The notes: generated from the letters alone by a model not told the origin. Shown: positions 53,620 to 62,746, counted from the first letter of the stretch. The stretch: DNA of 62,746 bases from Paracraurococcus ruber (GCF_004353985.1 NZ_SMOA01000010.1:1-62746), one strand, 5' to 3'. Made by a program: numbers and translations.

Positions 53620-54108
53620 TCAATCGGCTGCCGCACCGATGGCAGCCACCATCAGCGGCTCGGCGCCCGCGAGCTTCGTGGCGAGGCCCGCAGGGAGACC
53701 ATGCCGGCCTTCGAGGGCTTGCGCAGGTGTGTAGACGACGAGGACCCGCCCCCCAGCCTCCTCCCGGACCAGGAGCTTGAGCGGCAGCTCGATCCCGAAA
53801 TCCGGTGCGGCCAGCATCAGCGGCGTGCCGCCCATCGGATTGCCGTAGATGACAAGCGTGGTGGGCGGCATGTCGAGGCCGGCCGAGCGAGCGGCCTCCC
53901 GCTGGTCGATGACAGCGAAGATCGTGAAGCCCTTGCCCTCCAGCGCGGACCGGAGCTTCTGAAGAGTGTCGGCGAAGGGATAGGCACTTTGCAGCCGCTT
54001 GACCGGGACCATCGCCGTCTCCGCCGCCTTTGCCGGCATTGTCCATGCCGCCGTGATGATGCAACCGCACGCCACCATGCGCCTCCACAGAACGCGCGGC
54101 CTCGTCAT
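53620..54108 (-). CDS. DUF302 family protein, exported
   Basis: 162 residues. A leader with hydrophobic MVACGCIITAAWTMPAKA suggests export or a lipid anchor. The DUF302 core is clear: FADTLQKLRSALEGKGFTIFAVID, PPTTLVIYGNPMGGTPLM and FGIELPLKLLVREEAGG. DUF302 proteins are small ferredoxin-like folds found near peroxidases and cytochromes; no reaction is known. ATG 54108 is chosen because the signal follows it; the ORF is open upstream. It lies 49 bases upstream of the SoxC-like gene on the same strand. Confidence 0.8.
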   Translation of the reverse strand: MTRPRVLWRRMVACGCIITAAWTMPAKAAETAMVPVKRLQSAYPFADTLQKLRSALEGKGFTIFAVIDQREAARSAGLDMPPTTLVIYGNPMGGTPLMLAAPDFGIELPLKLLVREEAGGRVLVVYTPAQALEGRHGLPAGLATKLAGAEPLMVAAIGAAAD

Positions 54109-54268
54109 GGTGGAAGTTCCGTCGGCCAGGCATAACGGCCGCCATGCGCGGAGCGTGTCCCCCGGCCTGCCTGCCAGGCCCCGCAGCGATGGATGGCTCA
54201 GGCGTTCCGTGGCTTGCCCGGACGGAGCGATGGCATCGCCCGAGCGCGGTATGGCTCTGGCGGGTGCT

Positions 54269-55249
54269 TCACGCATCTGAGACACCATGCGCCACGAGCC
54301 GCGTGAAGAAGGCAGGATCGATGACGAAGCCGCCCCAATTCGCGTCCCAGTCCGCCGTCGGCTTCGCCGCCACGATCTCCGTGACGGACATGCCCTGCCG
54401 CTTCAGCGCCGCCACCCTGTCGCGGATGCCGACCAACATGTCGCGGTAGGCCAGAAGCCCGGCGCGGTTGCTGACAGGTGCGCCATGTCCCGCGATGACG
54501 ACGGTCCTGTCGTTCGTCGCCGCCAGGTTCGCCTCGGCCGCCCGGATGGAGCCGTCGATGCTGCCACCGGTGGAATAGTCGATGAAGGGGTACACGCCGT
54601 TCCAGAAGGTGTCGCCGACGTGCAGGATATCGGCCTCGACCAGGCGCACCGCGATGTCGCTGTCCGTATGTGCCGGACCGTAGTGGCGCATCGAGATGGT
54701 GTTGCCCTTCAGGGTGAGGGTGTGCTCTGCCGCGAACACCTCGCCCGGCAGGGCCGCGGGCGGCAGAGGCGCGAAGTCGAAATCCCAGTCCTCGACGCGC
54801 TGCATGCTGGAGAGATGCCGCCGCGTGTTCTCGTGCGCGATGATGGTCGGGGAGAAGCGGCTGAGCCATTCGTTGCCGTTGGCATGGTCGAAATGCCAGT
54901 GGGTGTTGATGACATGCGTGACCGGCTGGGGGCCCAGCGCTGCCAGCGCCGCGCCGAGCTGCCGTTGCGAGACGCTGATGCCGGCATCCACCAGCAGCTT
55001 TCCGTCCGGTCGAAGAAGGACCACGATGTTGCCGCCAGATCCTTCGAGCACCGCGACGTCGCCGCGCAGCCGGTGCACCGTGATGGGGGCCTCCGCGGCG
55101 GCGGCCTTGATGCGGTCGACGATGCCCTGAGCCGCGGCAAAGGCCTGGCTTGGCGTCAGCCAGACGCCGGTGGCGGCCAAGGCCGGCGCCGCCAGGCAAC
55201 AAAGGCAGAAGCCGCGGCGGGACGGCGGGTGGTGGGGCCTGCGGGTCAT
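54269..55249 (-). CDS. Metallo-beta-lactamase fold hydrolase, exported
   Basis: 326 residues. A signal peptide with paired Arg (PPSRRGFCLCCLAAPALA) sends it to the periplasm. The zinc site HxHxDH is at 117-122 (THWHFDHANG), with further His in YGPAHTDSD and IAGHGAP. It resembles the periplasmic 'quinoprotein relay' type metallo-hydrolases more than beta-lactamases. AGGAG lies six bases before ATG 55249; the ATG two codons earlier is too close to it. Its place next to the sulfite dehydrogenase block suggests a shared export-dependent pathway, substrate unknown. Confidence 0.83.
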   Translation of the reverse strand: MTRRPHHPPSRRGFCLCCLAAPALAATGVWLTPSQAFAAAQGIVDRIKAAAAEAPITVHRLRGDVAVLEGSGGNIVVLLRPDGKLLVDAGISVSQRQLGAALAALGPQPVTHVINTHWHFDHANGNEWLSRFSPTIIAHENTRRHLSSMQRVEDWDFDFAPLPPAALPGEVFAAEHTLTLKGNTISMRHYGPAHTDSDIAVRLVEADILHVGDTFWNGVYPFIDYSTGGSIDGSIRAAEANLAATNDRTVVIAGHGAPVSNRAGLLAYRDMLVGIRDRVAALKRQGMSVTEIVAAKPTADWDANWGGFVIDPAFFTRLVAHGVSDA

Positions 55250-55445
55250 TGGCATCTCCTGCCGGTGGGGCGAGGTGCCTCGTCCGGACGCCGGGCGCGG
55301 CGCGGGCCATCAAGATCGGTCGGTCGGGTGGCTCGGGATGCGATCGCGCCACCAGGCATCGATGGCGGCACCATCCGAAGGCGTGATGCGGCCCCTGGGG
55401 ATGGCTCGGGTAAGGGGCGGAGCATGCTGGTTCGGATGCTGGCCG

Positions 55446-56201
55446 TCATATCTGGGCTGCGCCGCCATCGACGAAGAGTTCCGAGCCGGTGACGAAACTC
55501 GCATGATCGGACGCCAGAAAGAGTGCTGCCTTGGCGATCTCATCCGGCTCGCCGACACGACCCAGCGGGACCTGCGCCGCCATCTGGTCCAGCAGCCCCT
55601 GCTGCTCCACGGCGCCGGGCCCCACGAGACCGACGAGGCCGGGCGTCCGCGTCGGGCCGGGGCTCAGCACGTTGACGCGGATGCCGCGGCCTTGCAGGTC
55701 GAGGATCCAGTTGCGCGCGAAGGCGCGGATCGCCGCCTTCGACGCGGCATAGACGCTGAATGCAGGTGTGCCGCCGGACGCCGCGGTGGAGCCGGTCAAG
55801 ATGACCGACGCGCCGTCGGCGAGCAGCGGCAGCGCCTTCTGCACGGTGAACAAGGTCCCCTTCACGTTGCGGCTGAAGGTGTCCTCGTACTGCTCCTCGG
55901 TGATCTCGCCGAGCGGCAGGAACGAGCCGCCGCCCGCATTCGCAAACAGGACATCGATGCGACCGGCTTCGGTCCTGACGCGCGCGTAGAGATTGTCGAG
56001 ATCGGCCAGATCGGCGGAGTTGGCCTGGATGCCCGTCGCACCCGGTCCTATCGCGGCGACGGCATCGGCCAGTTCCGCCGCCCGGCGGCCAGTGACGAAG
56101 ACCCTGGCACCTTCGGACGCGAAGCACTTGGCGGTGGCGAGGCCGATGCCCGTCGAGCCTCCCGTGACGATGGCGATCTTTCCGGCAAGCATGCCCGGCA
56201 T
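55446..56201 (-). CDS. Short-chain dehydrogenase/reductase
   Basis: 251 residues. Cofactor motif TGGSTGIG (13-20), NAG at 88-90, catalytic Ser near 138, Tyr151 and Lys155 (YAASK). An Arg-rich loop GRRAAEL after the second strand favours NADP(H). It is a classical cytoplasmic SDR without a predictable substrate. GAGG precedes ATG 56201; ATG 56192 is the alternative. It is followed on the same strand, 97 bases upstream, by an alpha/beta-hydrolase gene. Confidence 0.86.
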   Translation of the reverse strand: MPGMLAGKIAIVTGGSTGIGLATAKCFASEGARVFVTGRRAAELADAVAAIGPGATGIQANSADLADLDNLYARVRTEAGRIDVLFANAGGGSFLPLGEITEEQYEDTFSRNVKGTLFTVQKALPLLADGASVILTGSTAASGGTPAFSVYAASKAAIRAFARNWILDLQGRGIRVNVLSPGPTRTPGLVGLVGPGAVEQQGLLDQMAAQVPLGRVGEPDEIAKAALFLASDHASFVTGSELFVDGGAAQI

Positions 56202-56297
56202 GGCTGCAATCCTCGCTGTGTCGAAAAGCCGGTTCCCTGCGCCGGGCACCCGCAGCGCCGGTCGCGGAAGGCCGGTGGCGGAGACCGCTGACCGAGG

Positions 56298-57116
56298 TCA
56301 GGCGATGAACTCCAGCAGGTCTGCATTCACGCGATCCTTCAGCGTCGTGCACATGCCGTGTGGCGCGCCGTCGTAGACCTTGAGCGTGGCATTCCTGATG
56401 ATCTTCGAGGACAGCATGGCGGAAGCGGCGATCGGGACGATCTGATCGTCGCTGCCGTGCAGGATGAGGGTCGGGATGTCGAACCTAGCGAGGTCGCCCG
56501 TCAGGTCGGTTTCGGAGAAGGCCTTGATGCAGAAGTAGGATGCGGGGAAGCCGGCCATCATGCCCTGTCGCCAGAAATCCTCGCGGACGGCCTCCGAGAC
56601 ATGCGCTCCCTCGCGGTTGTAGCCGTAGAAGGGCAGGCTCAGCTCTTTCCAGAATGCTGAACGATCTGCCTGCACGCCGGCGCGCAACTGATCGAACACC
56701 TCCATCGGGGTGCCGACGGGATTGCCCGGGGTCTTCAGCATCAGCGGCGGAATGGCGCCGATCAGCACGGCCTTGCCGACCCGGTCGGTTCCATGGCGCC
56801 CGATATAGCGGGCGACCTCGCCACCGCCGGTGGAATGGCCGACATGCACGGCATCCCGCAGGTCGAGCGCCTGCACCAGCGCGGCCAGGTCGTCGGCATA
56901 GGTGTCAAGGTCGTTGCCTTGCCATGGCTGTCCTGATCGGCCATGGCCGCGACGGTCATGGGCGATGCAGCGGAAGCCGCGCTGCGCCAGGAAGAACATC
57001 TGGTCCTCGAAGGCATCGGCGCTGAGCGGCCAGCCATGGCTGAAGACCACGGGCGGGCCGGAGCCCCAGTCCTTGAAATAGATCTCGGTGCCGTCGTCGG
57101 TGGTGATGCTCGGCAT
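56298..57116 (-). CDS. Alpha/beta-hydrolase, non-heme haloperoxidase type
   Basis: 272 residues. Triad: Ser95 in GHSTGGG, Asp223/224 in [10 protein letters not shown] and His253 in [21 protein letters not shown] and [13 protein letters not shown] are typical of the bacterial perhydrolase/non-heme chloroperoxidase group, which also act as esterases. GAGGAGCCAGACC precedes ATG 57116. It probably shares a transcript with the SDR gene. Confidence 0.88.
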   Translation of the reverse strand: MPSITTDDGTEIYFKDWGSGPPVVFSHGWPLSADAFEDQMFFLAQRGFRCIAHDRRGHGRSGQPWQGNDLDTYADDLAALVQALDLRDAVHVGHSTGGGEVARYIGRHGTDRVGKAVLIGAIPPLMLKTPGNPVGTPMEVFDQLRAGVQADRSAFWKELSLPFYGYNREGAHVSEAVREDFWRQGMMAGFPASYFCIKAFSETDLTGDLARFDIPTLILHGSDDQIVPIAASAMLSSKIIRNATLKVYDGAPHGMCTTLKDRVNADLLEFIA

Positions 57117-57160
57117 GGTCTGGCTCCTCGGTAGCGATCGGGCGATGGCCGTCGCCGCAC

Positions 57161-58837
57161 TCAGCGCGGATCGCTTTTGCGATCGAGGAAGTCGCGGATC
57201 ATCGGCGCCATCACGTCCAGCTTGTCCTCCAAGGCGAAGTGGCCGGTATCGAGGAGGTGCATCTCGGCCTCGGGAAGGTCCCGCATGAAGGGATGCGCGC
57301 CTTCGGCCGGGAAGATCGTATCGTTCGCGCCCCATACGATCAGCGTCGGCGGCCGCTCCCGGCGCAGCCAAGCCTGGATCCGGGGATAGAGCGGCAGGTT
57401 GGTCCGGTAATCGTAGAACAGGTCGAGCTGGATTTCGGCGTTGCCGGGACGGTCCAGCAGTGCCTGGTCATGCACCCAATTGTCCGGCGCGATCCGCGAG
57501 ATGTCGCGTACGCCATCGGTGTACTGGAACCGCGTTGTCTCCGGCGCGACCAGGAACCGCAGGGCGTCGCGGCGGACCGGTGAATTGTCAGCCCAGTACG
57601 CCCGAATGGGGTCCCAGAAGGCTTGCAGCCCTTCCTCATAGGCGTTGCCATTCTGCACGATCAGCCCGGTGACGCTGTCAGGGCGCCCGAGGGCTAGGCG
57701 CCACCCGACCGGTGCGCCGTAGTCCATGACGTACATGGCGTAACGCCGCACGCCGAGCTGGTCGAGCAGCGTGCCGACGAGCTCGCCGTAGCGGTCGAAG
57801 GTGTAGGCGAAGCTGGCGCGATCCGGCATGGCGCTCTGACCGAAGCCGGGATAATCGGGCGCGATGACGCGCCAGCGATCGGCGAGGAGGGGGATCAGGT
57901 TGCGGAACATGTGCGAGGAGGTGGGGAAGCCGTGCAGCAGGAGCACGACCGGTCCGTCAGCGGGACCCGCCTCGCGGTAGAACATCTCGATGCCGTCGAC
58001 CGTCGTCGTCCGGTGATGCGTCACGGTCCTCGATGACTGCAAGGGAGCCTCCGCCCGCACGGTTGTAAGGTTGGCATCCGCGGCGACACTGGTCAGGAGA
58101 GCGATGGCGGCCGAGATCGCCTGCCTCCTACGGACCATCTCCGGGTTGTCTCCGTCGTGGATGATCCGCTGATTCGATGTTCCACGTTCTCCGCGCCGAC
58201 CGGTCTCCGTGACGAGGCCTTGGCGCTGGCTGAGCCTGCCTGCGGCCTGGCCATGAGCGGTGTTAGGTTTTGCTAAGAACTGCTCAGCATCGGTCGGTTC
58301 GAGCGCGCTCCCGAGTGAGGTTTGCCTGGCCTTGTGCAAGCCGGCGGCCGCCCCGCGTCCAGGACGGCCGGTGGAGGTCTGGCCAGGCACGGCCTCTCCC
58401 GTGACCGGGCTCGTGGGATCCCGTGGGATGGCTCCGGTTTCGCCGACCGCAGCATGGTGCTGTTCCGGAGCACCCGCCATCACGACAGGGGCGACAAAGC
58501 AGTAGCCGCGTCCCGGGACGTTGATGATGTATTGGACGCGATCCGGCCGGCAGCCGAGGGATTTGCGCAGCGCCGACAGATGCACGCGCGGGGTGCCCGG
58601 GCTCACGCTGACATCGGCCCAGACATGAGCGATCAGCTCATCGTGCCGGACGACCTGCCCGGCGCGCTGCACGAGGATGACCAGAAGGTCGTAGGCCCGC
58701 GCGCCGAGCGGAACCGGAATGCCGTGCCGCCGCAAGGAACGCTCGGTCAGATTGAGGCGGAACGGGCCGAAGACGAACTCCCGCAGGCCTGTCGTGTGGG
58801 GTGGAACGGCTGCCGGGTGCCTGGTGGTTTGCGCCAT
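57161..58837 (-). CDS. Winged-helix DNA-binding domain fused to alpha/beta-hydrolase
   Basis: 558 residues. Residues 20-120 are an OmpR/PhoB-type winged helix ([55 protein letters not shown]). A linker of about 100 residues leads to a short hydrophobic stretch ([16 protein letters not shown], about 240-255). Residues 275-558 are an epoxide-hydrolase/haloalkane-dehalogenase-type domain with HGFP (302-305), nucleophile Asp372 (VMDYGAP) and late His (DTGHFALE). The shape recalls CadC/ToxR: DNA-binding head, membrane segment, outer domain. An internal ATG at 58138 could start a separate exported hydrolase. GGGAGG precedes ATG 58837. Confidence 0.7.
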   Translation of the reverse strand: MAQTTRHPAAVPPHTTGLREFVFGPFRLNLTERSLRRHGIPVPLGARAYDLLVILVQRAGQVVRHDELIAHVWADVSVSPGTPRVHLSALRKSLGCRPDRVQYIINVPGRGYCFVAPVVMAGAPEQHHAAVGETGAIPRDPTSPVTGEAVPGQTSTGRPGRGAAAGLHKARQTSLGSALEPTDAEQFLAKPNTAHGQAAGRLSQRQGLVTETGRRGERGTSNQRIIHDGDNPEMVRRRQAISAAIALLTSVAADANLTTVRAEAPLQSSRTVTHHRTTTVDGIEMFYREAGPADGPVVLLLHGFPTSSHMFRNLIPLLADRWRVIAPDYPGFGQSAMPDRASFAYTFDRYGELVGTLLDQLGVRRYAMYVMDYGAPVGWRLALGRPDSVTGLIVQNGNAYEEGLQAFWDPIRAYWADNSPVRRDALRFLVAPETTRFQYTDGVRDISRIAPDNWVHDQALLDRPGNAEIQLDLFYDYRTNLPLYPRIQAWLRRERPPTLIVWGANDTIFPAEGAHPFMRDLPEAEMHLLDTGHFALEDKLDVMAPMIRDFLDRKSDPR

Positions 58838-59183
58838 GGCTGACCTCCCACCGCAGTGACTGCATCGCCAGGATAGGCATTCAGCCATTCAGTGTATGCA
58901 TACAAAACCGGCGAATGACTGGAGTGGTCAAGCGAAAGAAGGTGGTGGAGCGTCGGCTGCTTCGCGGTGGCGCGAACCAATTGATGGCTAAGTTGCCGGC
59001 AAATTCATGCATGTAGATGATTCGGCTGCCCGCGATCATCTGCGCCGCGATGAAGCAGCTGCAAAATCTCCGAATAGTATGGGCGATCACGTTGTGCGGC
59101 GTAAGACGACATTGACCTGCATCGCCGGGGTGCTATGAATGCAGTCAATGTGCTTAAATGCGCGGCCAGCGACTGGAAGACAG
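58838..59183. other. Divergent promoter region
   Basis: 346 bases between the winged-helix fusion gene and the MocR gene. It is AT-richer than most of the window. No gene or clear operator was found. Confidence 0.45.
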
Positions 59184-60566
59184 ATGACCGACTGGGTGCC
59201 GAGTTTGGAAGGCGGCTCCAAGGCTCGCTACATCGCGATTGCCGAGGCGATCCAGAGCGACGTGTCTGACGGCCGATTGGCACCCGCCCAGCGGCTGCCG
59301 GCGCAGCGGCACTTGGCACGCCTCCTCGGCCTCGACTTCACGACGGTGGCGCGGGGTTACGCCGAGGCGCAGCGGCGTGGCCTGATCGAATCACGCGTCG
59401 GGGAAGGCACCTTCGTGGCTGGTGCGCCCGTGGCGAGCGCCGGGTCCGGTGGGCGCGTGGAAGCCGGCGACTTCTCGATGAACATGCCGCCCGAGCCCGC
59501 CGATGCCGCACTGTGGAAACGCCTCGGCTCGGGACTGGACCCGATCGCCCATGATCTCGCGCGGGCGCTCCGATACCAGCGGGTCGGTGGCACGGAGTCG
59601 GAGAGACAGGCGGCGATCGAGTGGCTGGCGCGGCGGGGCGTCCAGACCGGATTGGACAGGGTGTTCGTTGTCCCCGGCGCCCACGCCGCGTTGTTCTCGG
59701 CCATGACGGTGCTCTCCGGGGCGGAGCGCGGGCAGGTTCTGACCGAGGCGCTCACCTACCCGGGCGTGAAGGGAATCGCCGAACAGCTGGGTGTCGAGCT
59801 GATCGGGCTGCCGGCCGATGCACAGGGCTTGTTGCCCGACGCCTTGGATAAGGCATGCCGCCGTCGCCAGCCCAAGATCCTGTACCTCAACCCGACGCTG
59901 TCCAATCCGACGACGCATACGATCCCGCTCGAGCGTCGGCAGGAGATTGCCGCGGTCGCCCGCATGCATGGCGTTGCGATCCTGGAGGACGACCCCTACG
60001 GGATGCTGTCCGCCGACGTGCCGCCAGCCTTCGCATCCGTGGCACCCGACCTGACGTGGCACGTGGCGACGCTGTCCAAATGCCTGGGCGCCGGCCTGCG
60101 CATCGCCTATGTCGTCGTGCCCGACGCGCGGTCGGGCTGGAATTTCACCGCCGCCGTCCGGACGGCGAATGTCATGGTTTCGCCGATCACGGCGACGCTT
60201 GCGACGCGGTGGATCAAGGATGGCACCGCCGACGCGCTGCTCTCCGCCATTCGGGCGGAATCGCGTGAGCGCCAAGTCCTGGTGGCGGCGCTCCTGCCCG
60301 GTGAACTTGTCACGACCGATCCAGCGGCATTCCATCTCTGGCTGACCATGCCGTCTCGATGGAGCCGGTCGGCCTTCGTGGCCCATATGGCCTCCTCTGG
60401 CCTCGGCGTCGTGGCGAGTGATGTCTTCGGGACGGGGGGGGCACTGCCAGAAGCGGTTCGCGTCGGGCTCGGCGGGCCAGCCCCGCGGTCCGTCGTTCGG
60501 ACCGCATTGGAATTCGCCGCACATGCCCTGGCGGAGTCTCCGGCCCGCGCGTCCGGCTTTCTGTAG
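59184..60566 (+). CDS. MocR-type (GntR-aminotransferase) regulator
   Basis: 460 residues. A GntR winged helix at the N-terminus (YIAIAEAIQSDVSDGRLAPAQ, LARLLGLDFTTVARGYAEAQ, ESRVGEGTFV) is joined to a fold-type I aminotransferase domain. The PLP lysine is in HVATLSKCLGAGLRIAYVV, and ILEDDPYGM holds the Asp for the pyridine nitrogen. MocR proteins use PLP to sense amines or vitamin B6 and switch nearby genes. It is divergent from the winged-helix/hydrolase gene, a likely target. ATG 59184 starts closer to the fold than 59139. Confidence 0.88.
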   Translation: MTDWVPSLEGGSKARYIAIAEAIQSDVSDGRLAPAQRLPAQRHLARLLGLDFTTVARGYAEAQRRGLIESRVGEGTFVAGAPVASAGSGGRVEAGDFSMNMPPEPADAALWKRLGSGLDPIAHDLARALRYQRVGGTESERQAAIEWLARRGVQTGLDRVFVVPGAHAALFSAMTVLSGAERGQVLTEALTYPGVKGIAEQLGVELIGLPADAQGLLPDALDKACRRRQPKILYLNPTLSNPTTHTIPLERRQEIAAVARMHGVAILEDDPYGMLSADVPPAFASVAPDLTWHVATLSKCLGAGLRIAYVVVPDARSGWNFTAAVRTANVMVSPITATLATRWIKDGTADALLSAIRAESRERQVLVAALLPGELVTTDPAAFHLWLTMPSRWSRSAFVAHMASSGLGVVASDVFGTGGALPEAVRVGLGGPAPRSVVRTALEFAAHALAESPARASGFL

Positions 60567-60711
60567 CGTCGTCGCGGCACATCCGGCGGTCATTCAGCCT
60601 GCTGCCCTCCGCAGCATGGCACCCAACGCGGAATGAGCGTTCCCTGACGAATGACGATCGGTTCGGAGAGCTGTCCTCCGGGCGTCATCGCGTCGGGCCA
60701 GTCGCCAGGTC

Positions 60712-61016
60712 CCGCTGCTGCTCGGCTAGGCCGGGGCGCTGTGGCGGCGCGCGCTGCTCGCCAACGGGTGCGAGCATGGCAGCGTCACCTGCGAAGGCCT
60801 GCGGCTGCTGCCGCCCAGCAAGGGCGACCAGGAAGGGCAGGGGGCAAGCTTCGGCATCGCCCGCACCGGGCAGAGACCTGCTTGGTGCGGACGCTCGAGG
60901 CCTGGCTGCAGGCCAGCGGCTGCCGCGACGACCCAGTCTTCCGAATGCTGAAGCGCCAGACCTTCGGGCGAAGCAGCTTCGACCGCCTCTGGCTCCGCAC
61001 TCTCTTCGCTGCCTGA
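60712..61016 (+). pseudogene. Tyrosine recombinase remnant, catalytic part
   Basis: In one frame LLLG-stop-AGALWRRALLANGCEHGSVT continues to CEGLRLLPPSKGDQEGQGAS, matching the start of the integrase catalytic domain (...LLLGFAGALRRSEL...EGLRLL...SKTDQEGKG). After about 60880 the match shifts frame to AETCLVRTLEAWLQASGC and DDPVFRML. So there is one in-frame stop and one frameshift. The C-terminal His-Arg-Tyr part is missing. It is on the same strand as the fragment at 48.9 kb. Confidence 0.65.
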
Positions 61017-61562
61017 ACCAGTCTTCCTGCGAAAGAGCCACCAGCGGAGGGGAGGTCCACGCGGGCCATGGGCCGGACCCTTGTCATCGCGCTGCTCGCT
61101 ACACCCGGCAGATCAGAGAAGGACGTGCTGCGCTTGGCGGCGGCGGTTGAAGTGGGCTCCGCATAGTCCCTGGCCAGGGCCGTCAAGGCTAGCGCGGCAG
61201 AAGCACGAACCCGTCGCGCCTGCCGCCAAGGATGCTGGCGCCGTACCGGGGCAGGCGGTACTTGCGGCGGCGGTGCGGCGCGATCGGCCGCCCCTGCTAC
61301 GGCGTCGAAGCCTCCCCGTGCGGGCTGGGTGCGCTCGCCGCTGGCATGGCCCGGCTGCAGGACGAGGGAAACATCGTCTCGGCCGTCCCGGCAGGCGGCG
61401 CCGTCATCAGGCGGGTCGCCTCATGCGATGACCGACGCCACCGTAAGGGCCGTTCCCTTGGGCAGGAACGCGCAAGGGCGCGTCATCGTCTCCGTGCCGG
61501 TCTCCGCGGCGGATCGACGGCCACCGCGGTCTCCCTGGCCATCGCCCGCCGGGTCCGTGACG
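61017..61562. other. Decayed region without a clear gene
   Basis: No frame has coding character. It lies between an integrase fragment and a transposase and is probably worn-out mobile DNA. Confidence 0.35.
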
Positions 61563-61877
61563 TCAGGGCGCGCCGCGCCCCGGCCGATGCGGGTTCGGCG
61601 TGTCGCCGGGCTGGTTGTCAAGGTGCGCGGGTCTCCCGGTGCCGCCGGCTGTTGAGGGTGCGGCATGGGGCCGGTGGCTGCTGATGTCGCCGCCTCCCTG
61701 CACGTGCAGATGCGCTGCACCGCCGCCGCCATCGGCCCGGTTTGCCGACCCTCCCGGGAGATGCGGCACCGGCGTATCGCCGGGCTGGTTGTCGAGATGC
61801 GGCGCATTCGGGTCAACGCCCTGTGGCGTTGTACCGCACCCGGCTCTTTGGACAACAGGTTGGATTACGCCGCGCAC
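61563..61877 (-). CDS. Possible repeat-containing hypothetical protein
   Basis: 104 residues from GTG 61877. It holds two copies of HLDNQPGDTPxPHxPG at about 27-42 and 84-99. The DNA of the copies differs mostly at silent third positions, which suggests past selection on this frame. The rest is Gly/His-rich (GGGGAAHLHVQGGGDI). No family is recognised. It may be a fragment, since it lies in decayed mobile DNA, and its start overlaps the transposase end by 13 bases. Confidence 0.3.
   Translation of the reverse strand: MRGVIQPVVQRAGCGTTPQGVDPNAPHLDNQPGDTPVPHLPGGSANRADGGGGAAHLHVQGGGDISSHRPHAAPSTAGGTGRPAHLDNQPGDTPNPHRPGRGAP
61586..61627 (+). repeat. 42-bp repeat, copy 1
   Basis: Direct copy of 61760-61801 with 36 of 42 bases identical; core TCGCCGGGCTGGTTGTC is the same in both. 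Confidence 0.75.
61760..61801 (+). repeat. 42-bp repeat, copy 2
   Basis: Second copy of the repeat starting at 61586, 174 bases further on, in the same orientation. Confidence 0.75.
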
Positions 61878-62746
61878 CTGAAGGTTTCTGCGTGCAAAGC
61901 GGCTCGCGTGTCGGCGGGGCTGCGGTGGCCGTTCTTCTCAATGATCCACTCGGTGTTGTAGCGGACGACGAAGGCGCGGACGGCGTCGCGCACGTCGTCG
62001 ATGGTCTGGAAGATGCGGCCGTGAATGGCTTGCTCTTTCGGGGTGCGGAACAGCCGCTCGATGCAGCCGTTGGTCTCCGGCTCGGCGACGAAGGCATAGC
62101 TCGGCGCCACGCCCCAGAACCGCATCTGCTTCTGGAACACATCGGCCATGAAGTTGCTTCCGTGGTCATGGCGCAGCGACAGGCCACGGGCGGCGCCGGC
62201 CCCGAGAGGGCCGAACTGCTGGCGCACCGCGATGCCGAGCGCCTGGATCGCCTCGTAGCGGGTACCGCGCCTGGCGACGTGCCAGCCCAGCATCTCGGCG
62301 TTCCAATGCTCGACGACGCCGAACAGCCACACCTTGCCCTCCTGGACCGTGGTGACCTGGGTGGCGTCGATCGCCCACATCACGTTCGGCGCGGTGGTGA
62401 TGATCTGTCGCTCATGGCTCGCCTCTGCCCGTGCCCGTGCGCGGTGCAGCGAGAGCAGATGGTGCTTGCGCATCAGCCGCAGGACCCGCTTGCGGGCGAC
62501 CCAATACCGTCCATCGCCCGCAGCCTGGCCCAGACCTTCCTGTGGCCCTCGCCGGTCCAGGGCGAGCGCGCCAGGTCGGCCCGGATGGCTGCGATCAGGT
62601 CCGCATCGGATACGACTGGCTTCGAACCACGGCGTGCGGGCACCGCAGGCGGGCTGGCAGGATCCGCCGTTGTCCGGCGCGCGGCGTAGAAGGACGACCT
62701 CGGCACCTGCCACACCCGGCAGACCCGCGCGACGCCGTAGCGGCGG
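61865..62746 (-). pseudogene. IS3-family transposase OrfB, frameshifted, cut by window edge
   Basis: Read from the right edge, one frame gives RRYGVARVCRVWQVPRSSFY ... LIAAIRADLARSPWTGEGHR, the helix-turn-helix front of IS3 OrfB. Near 62505 the match passes to another frame (RYWVARKRVLRLMRKHHLL) and runs to the stop at 61865. The rve core has Asp in WAIDATQVTT, Asp in RHDHGSNF and Glu in ETNGCIERLFRTPKE, so the DDE set is intact. The single-base shift inactivates the gene unless it is recoded. Terminal repeats were not resolved. Confidence 0.82.
61865..62746 (-). mobile_element. Partial IS3-family insertion sequence
   Basis: Defined by the OrfB reading frame. The OrfA part and the other end lie outside the window, and the inner end is somewhere around 61820-61865. 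It is a different copy from the OrfA scrap at 43.4 kb. Confidence 0.6.

Noticed and set aside
48940-61016. One integrase gene split in two by an 11-kb insertion
   Set aside because: Both fragments contain the same RALLLGF-like segment and differ in DNA, so they are better read as two separate remnants.

Overview
The window is about 62.7 kb of roughly 70 % GC DNA. Gene content (grpE-dnaK-dnaJ, DUF983, BKACE, RimJ-type GNATs, many ATGA overlaps) and codon use point to an alphaproteobacterium, most likely a Roseomonas-like member of the Acetobacteraceae. This is inference; no rRNA or tRNA was seen.

Layout. 0-2.1 kb: an AraC-type regulator translationally coupled to an unidentified gene running off the left edge, then a protein with only sigma region 2. 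2.4-6.7 kb: grpE, dnaK, dnaJ with a heat-shock-like promoter ahead of dnaK. 6.8-15.7 kb: an envelope-polysaccharide region (two glycosyltransferases and a MOP-type flippase) followed by a tightly overlapping five-gene operon: carrier protein, amino acid:[carrier protein] ligase of the seryl-tRNA-synthetase type, tandem alpha/beta-hydrolase, membrane acyltransferase, GNAT. This operon is the best candidate for a little-described system, a Dlt-like route that could place aminoacyl groups on an exported glycan. 16.3-18.3 kb: a duplicated EF-hand-bearing acidic protein and an Aba4-like membrane protein.

18.4-28.2 kb: a full benzoate-to-3-oxoadipate-enol-lactone cluster: divergent BenM/CatM-type LysR, Bfd-like protein, benABCD, catA, catB, catC, benK-type MFS carrier, and a beta-keto acid cleavage enzyme where pcaIJ/pcaF would be expected. 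A perfect ATAC-N7-GTAT site lies between the regulator and the structural genes. 28.2-40.2 kb: RlpA-like protein, DUF429, a phytanoyl dioxygenase / HpcH aldolase / MDR oxidoreductase group, cinA, fatty-acid desaturase, two DUF2382 stress proteins and small accessory genes. 41-48.7 kb: a proteasome-fold Ntn-hydrolase with intact Thr-Asp-Lys, a CNNM/CorC protein, an IS3 OrfA scrap and a 1576-residue cadherin/FG-GAP mosaic protein.

48.9-61.0 kb: two decayed tyrosine-recombinase fragments bracket an 11-kb accessory block holding exported redox proteins (cytochrome P460, SrpA-like catalase, SoxC/SoxD-like sulfite dehydrogenase, DUF302, metallo-hydrolase), an SDR, two alpha/beta-hydrolases (one fused to a winged-helix DNA-binding domain) and a MocR regulator. 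61.0-62.7 kb: decayed sequence with a 42-bp repeat and a frameshifted IS3-family transposase running off the right edge.
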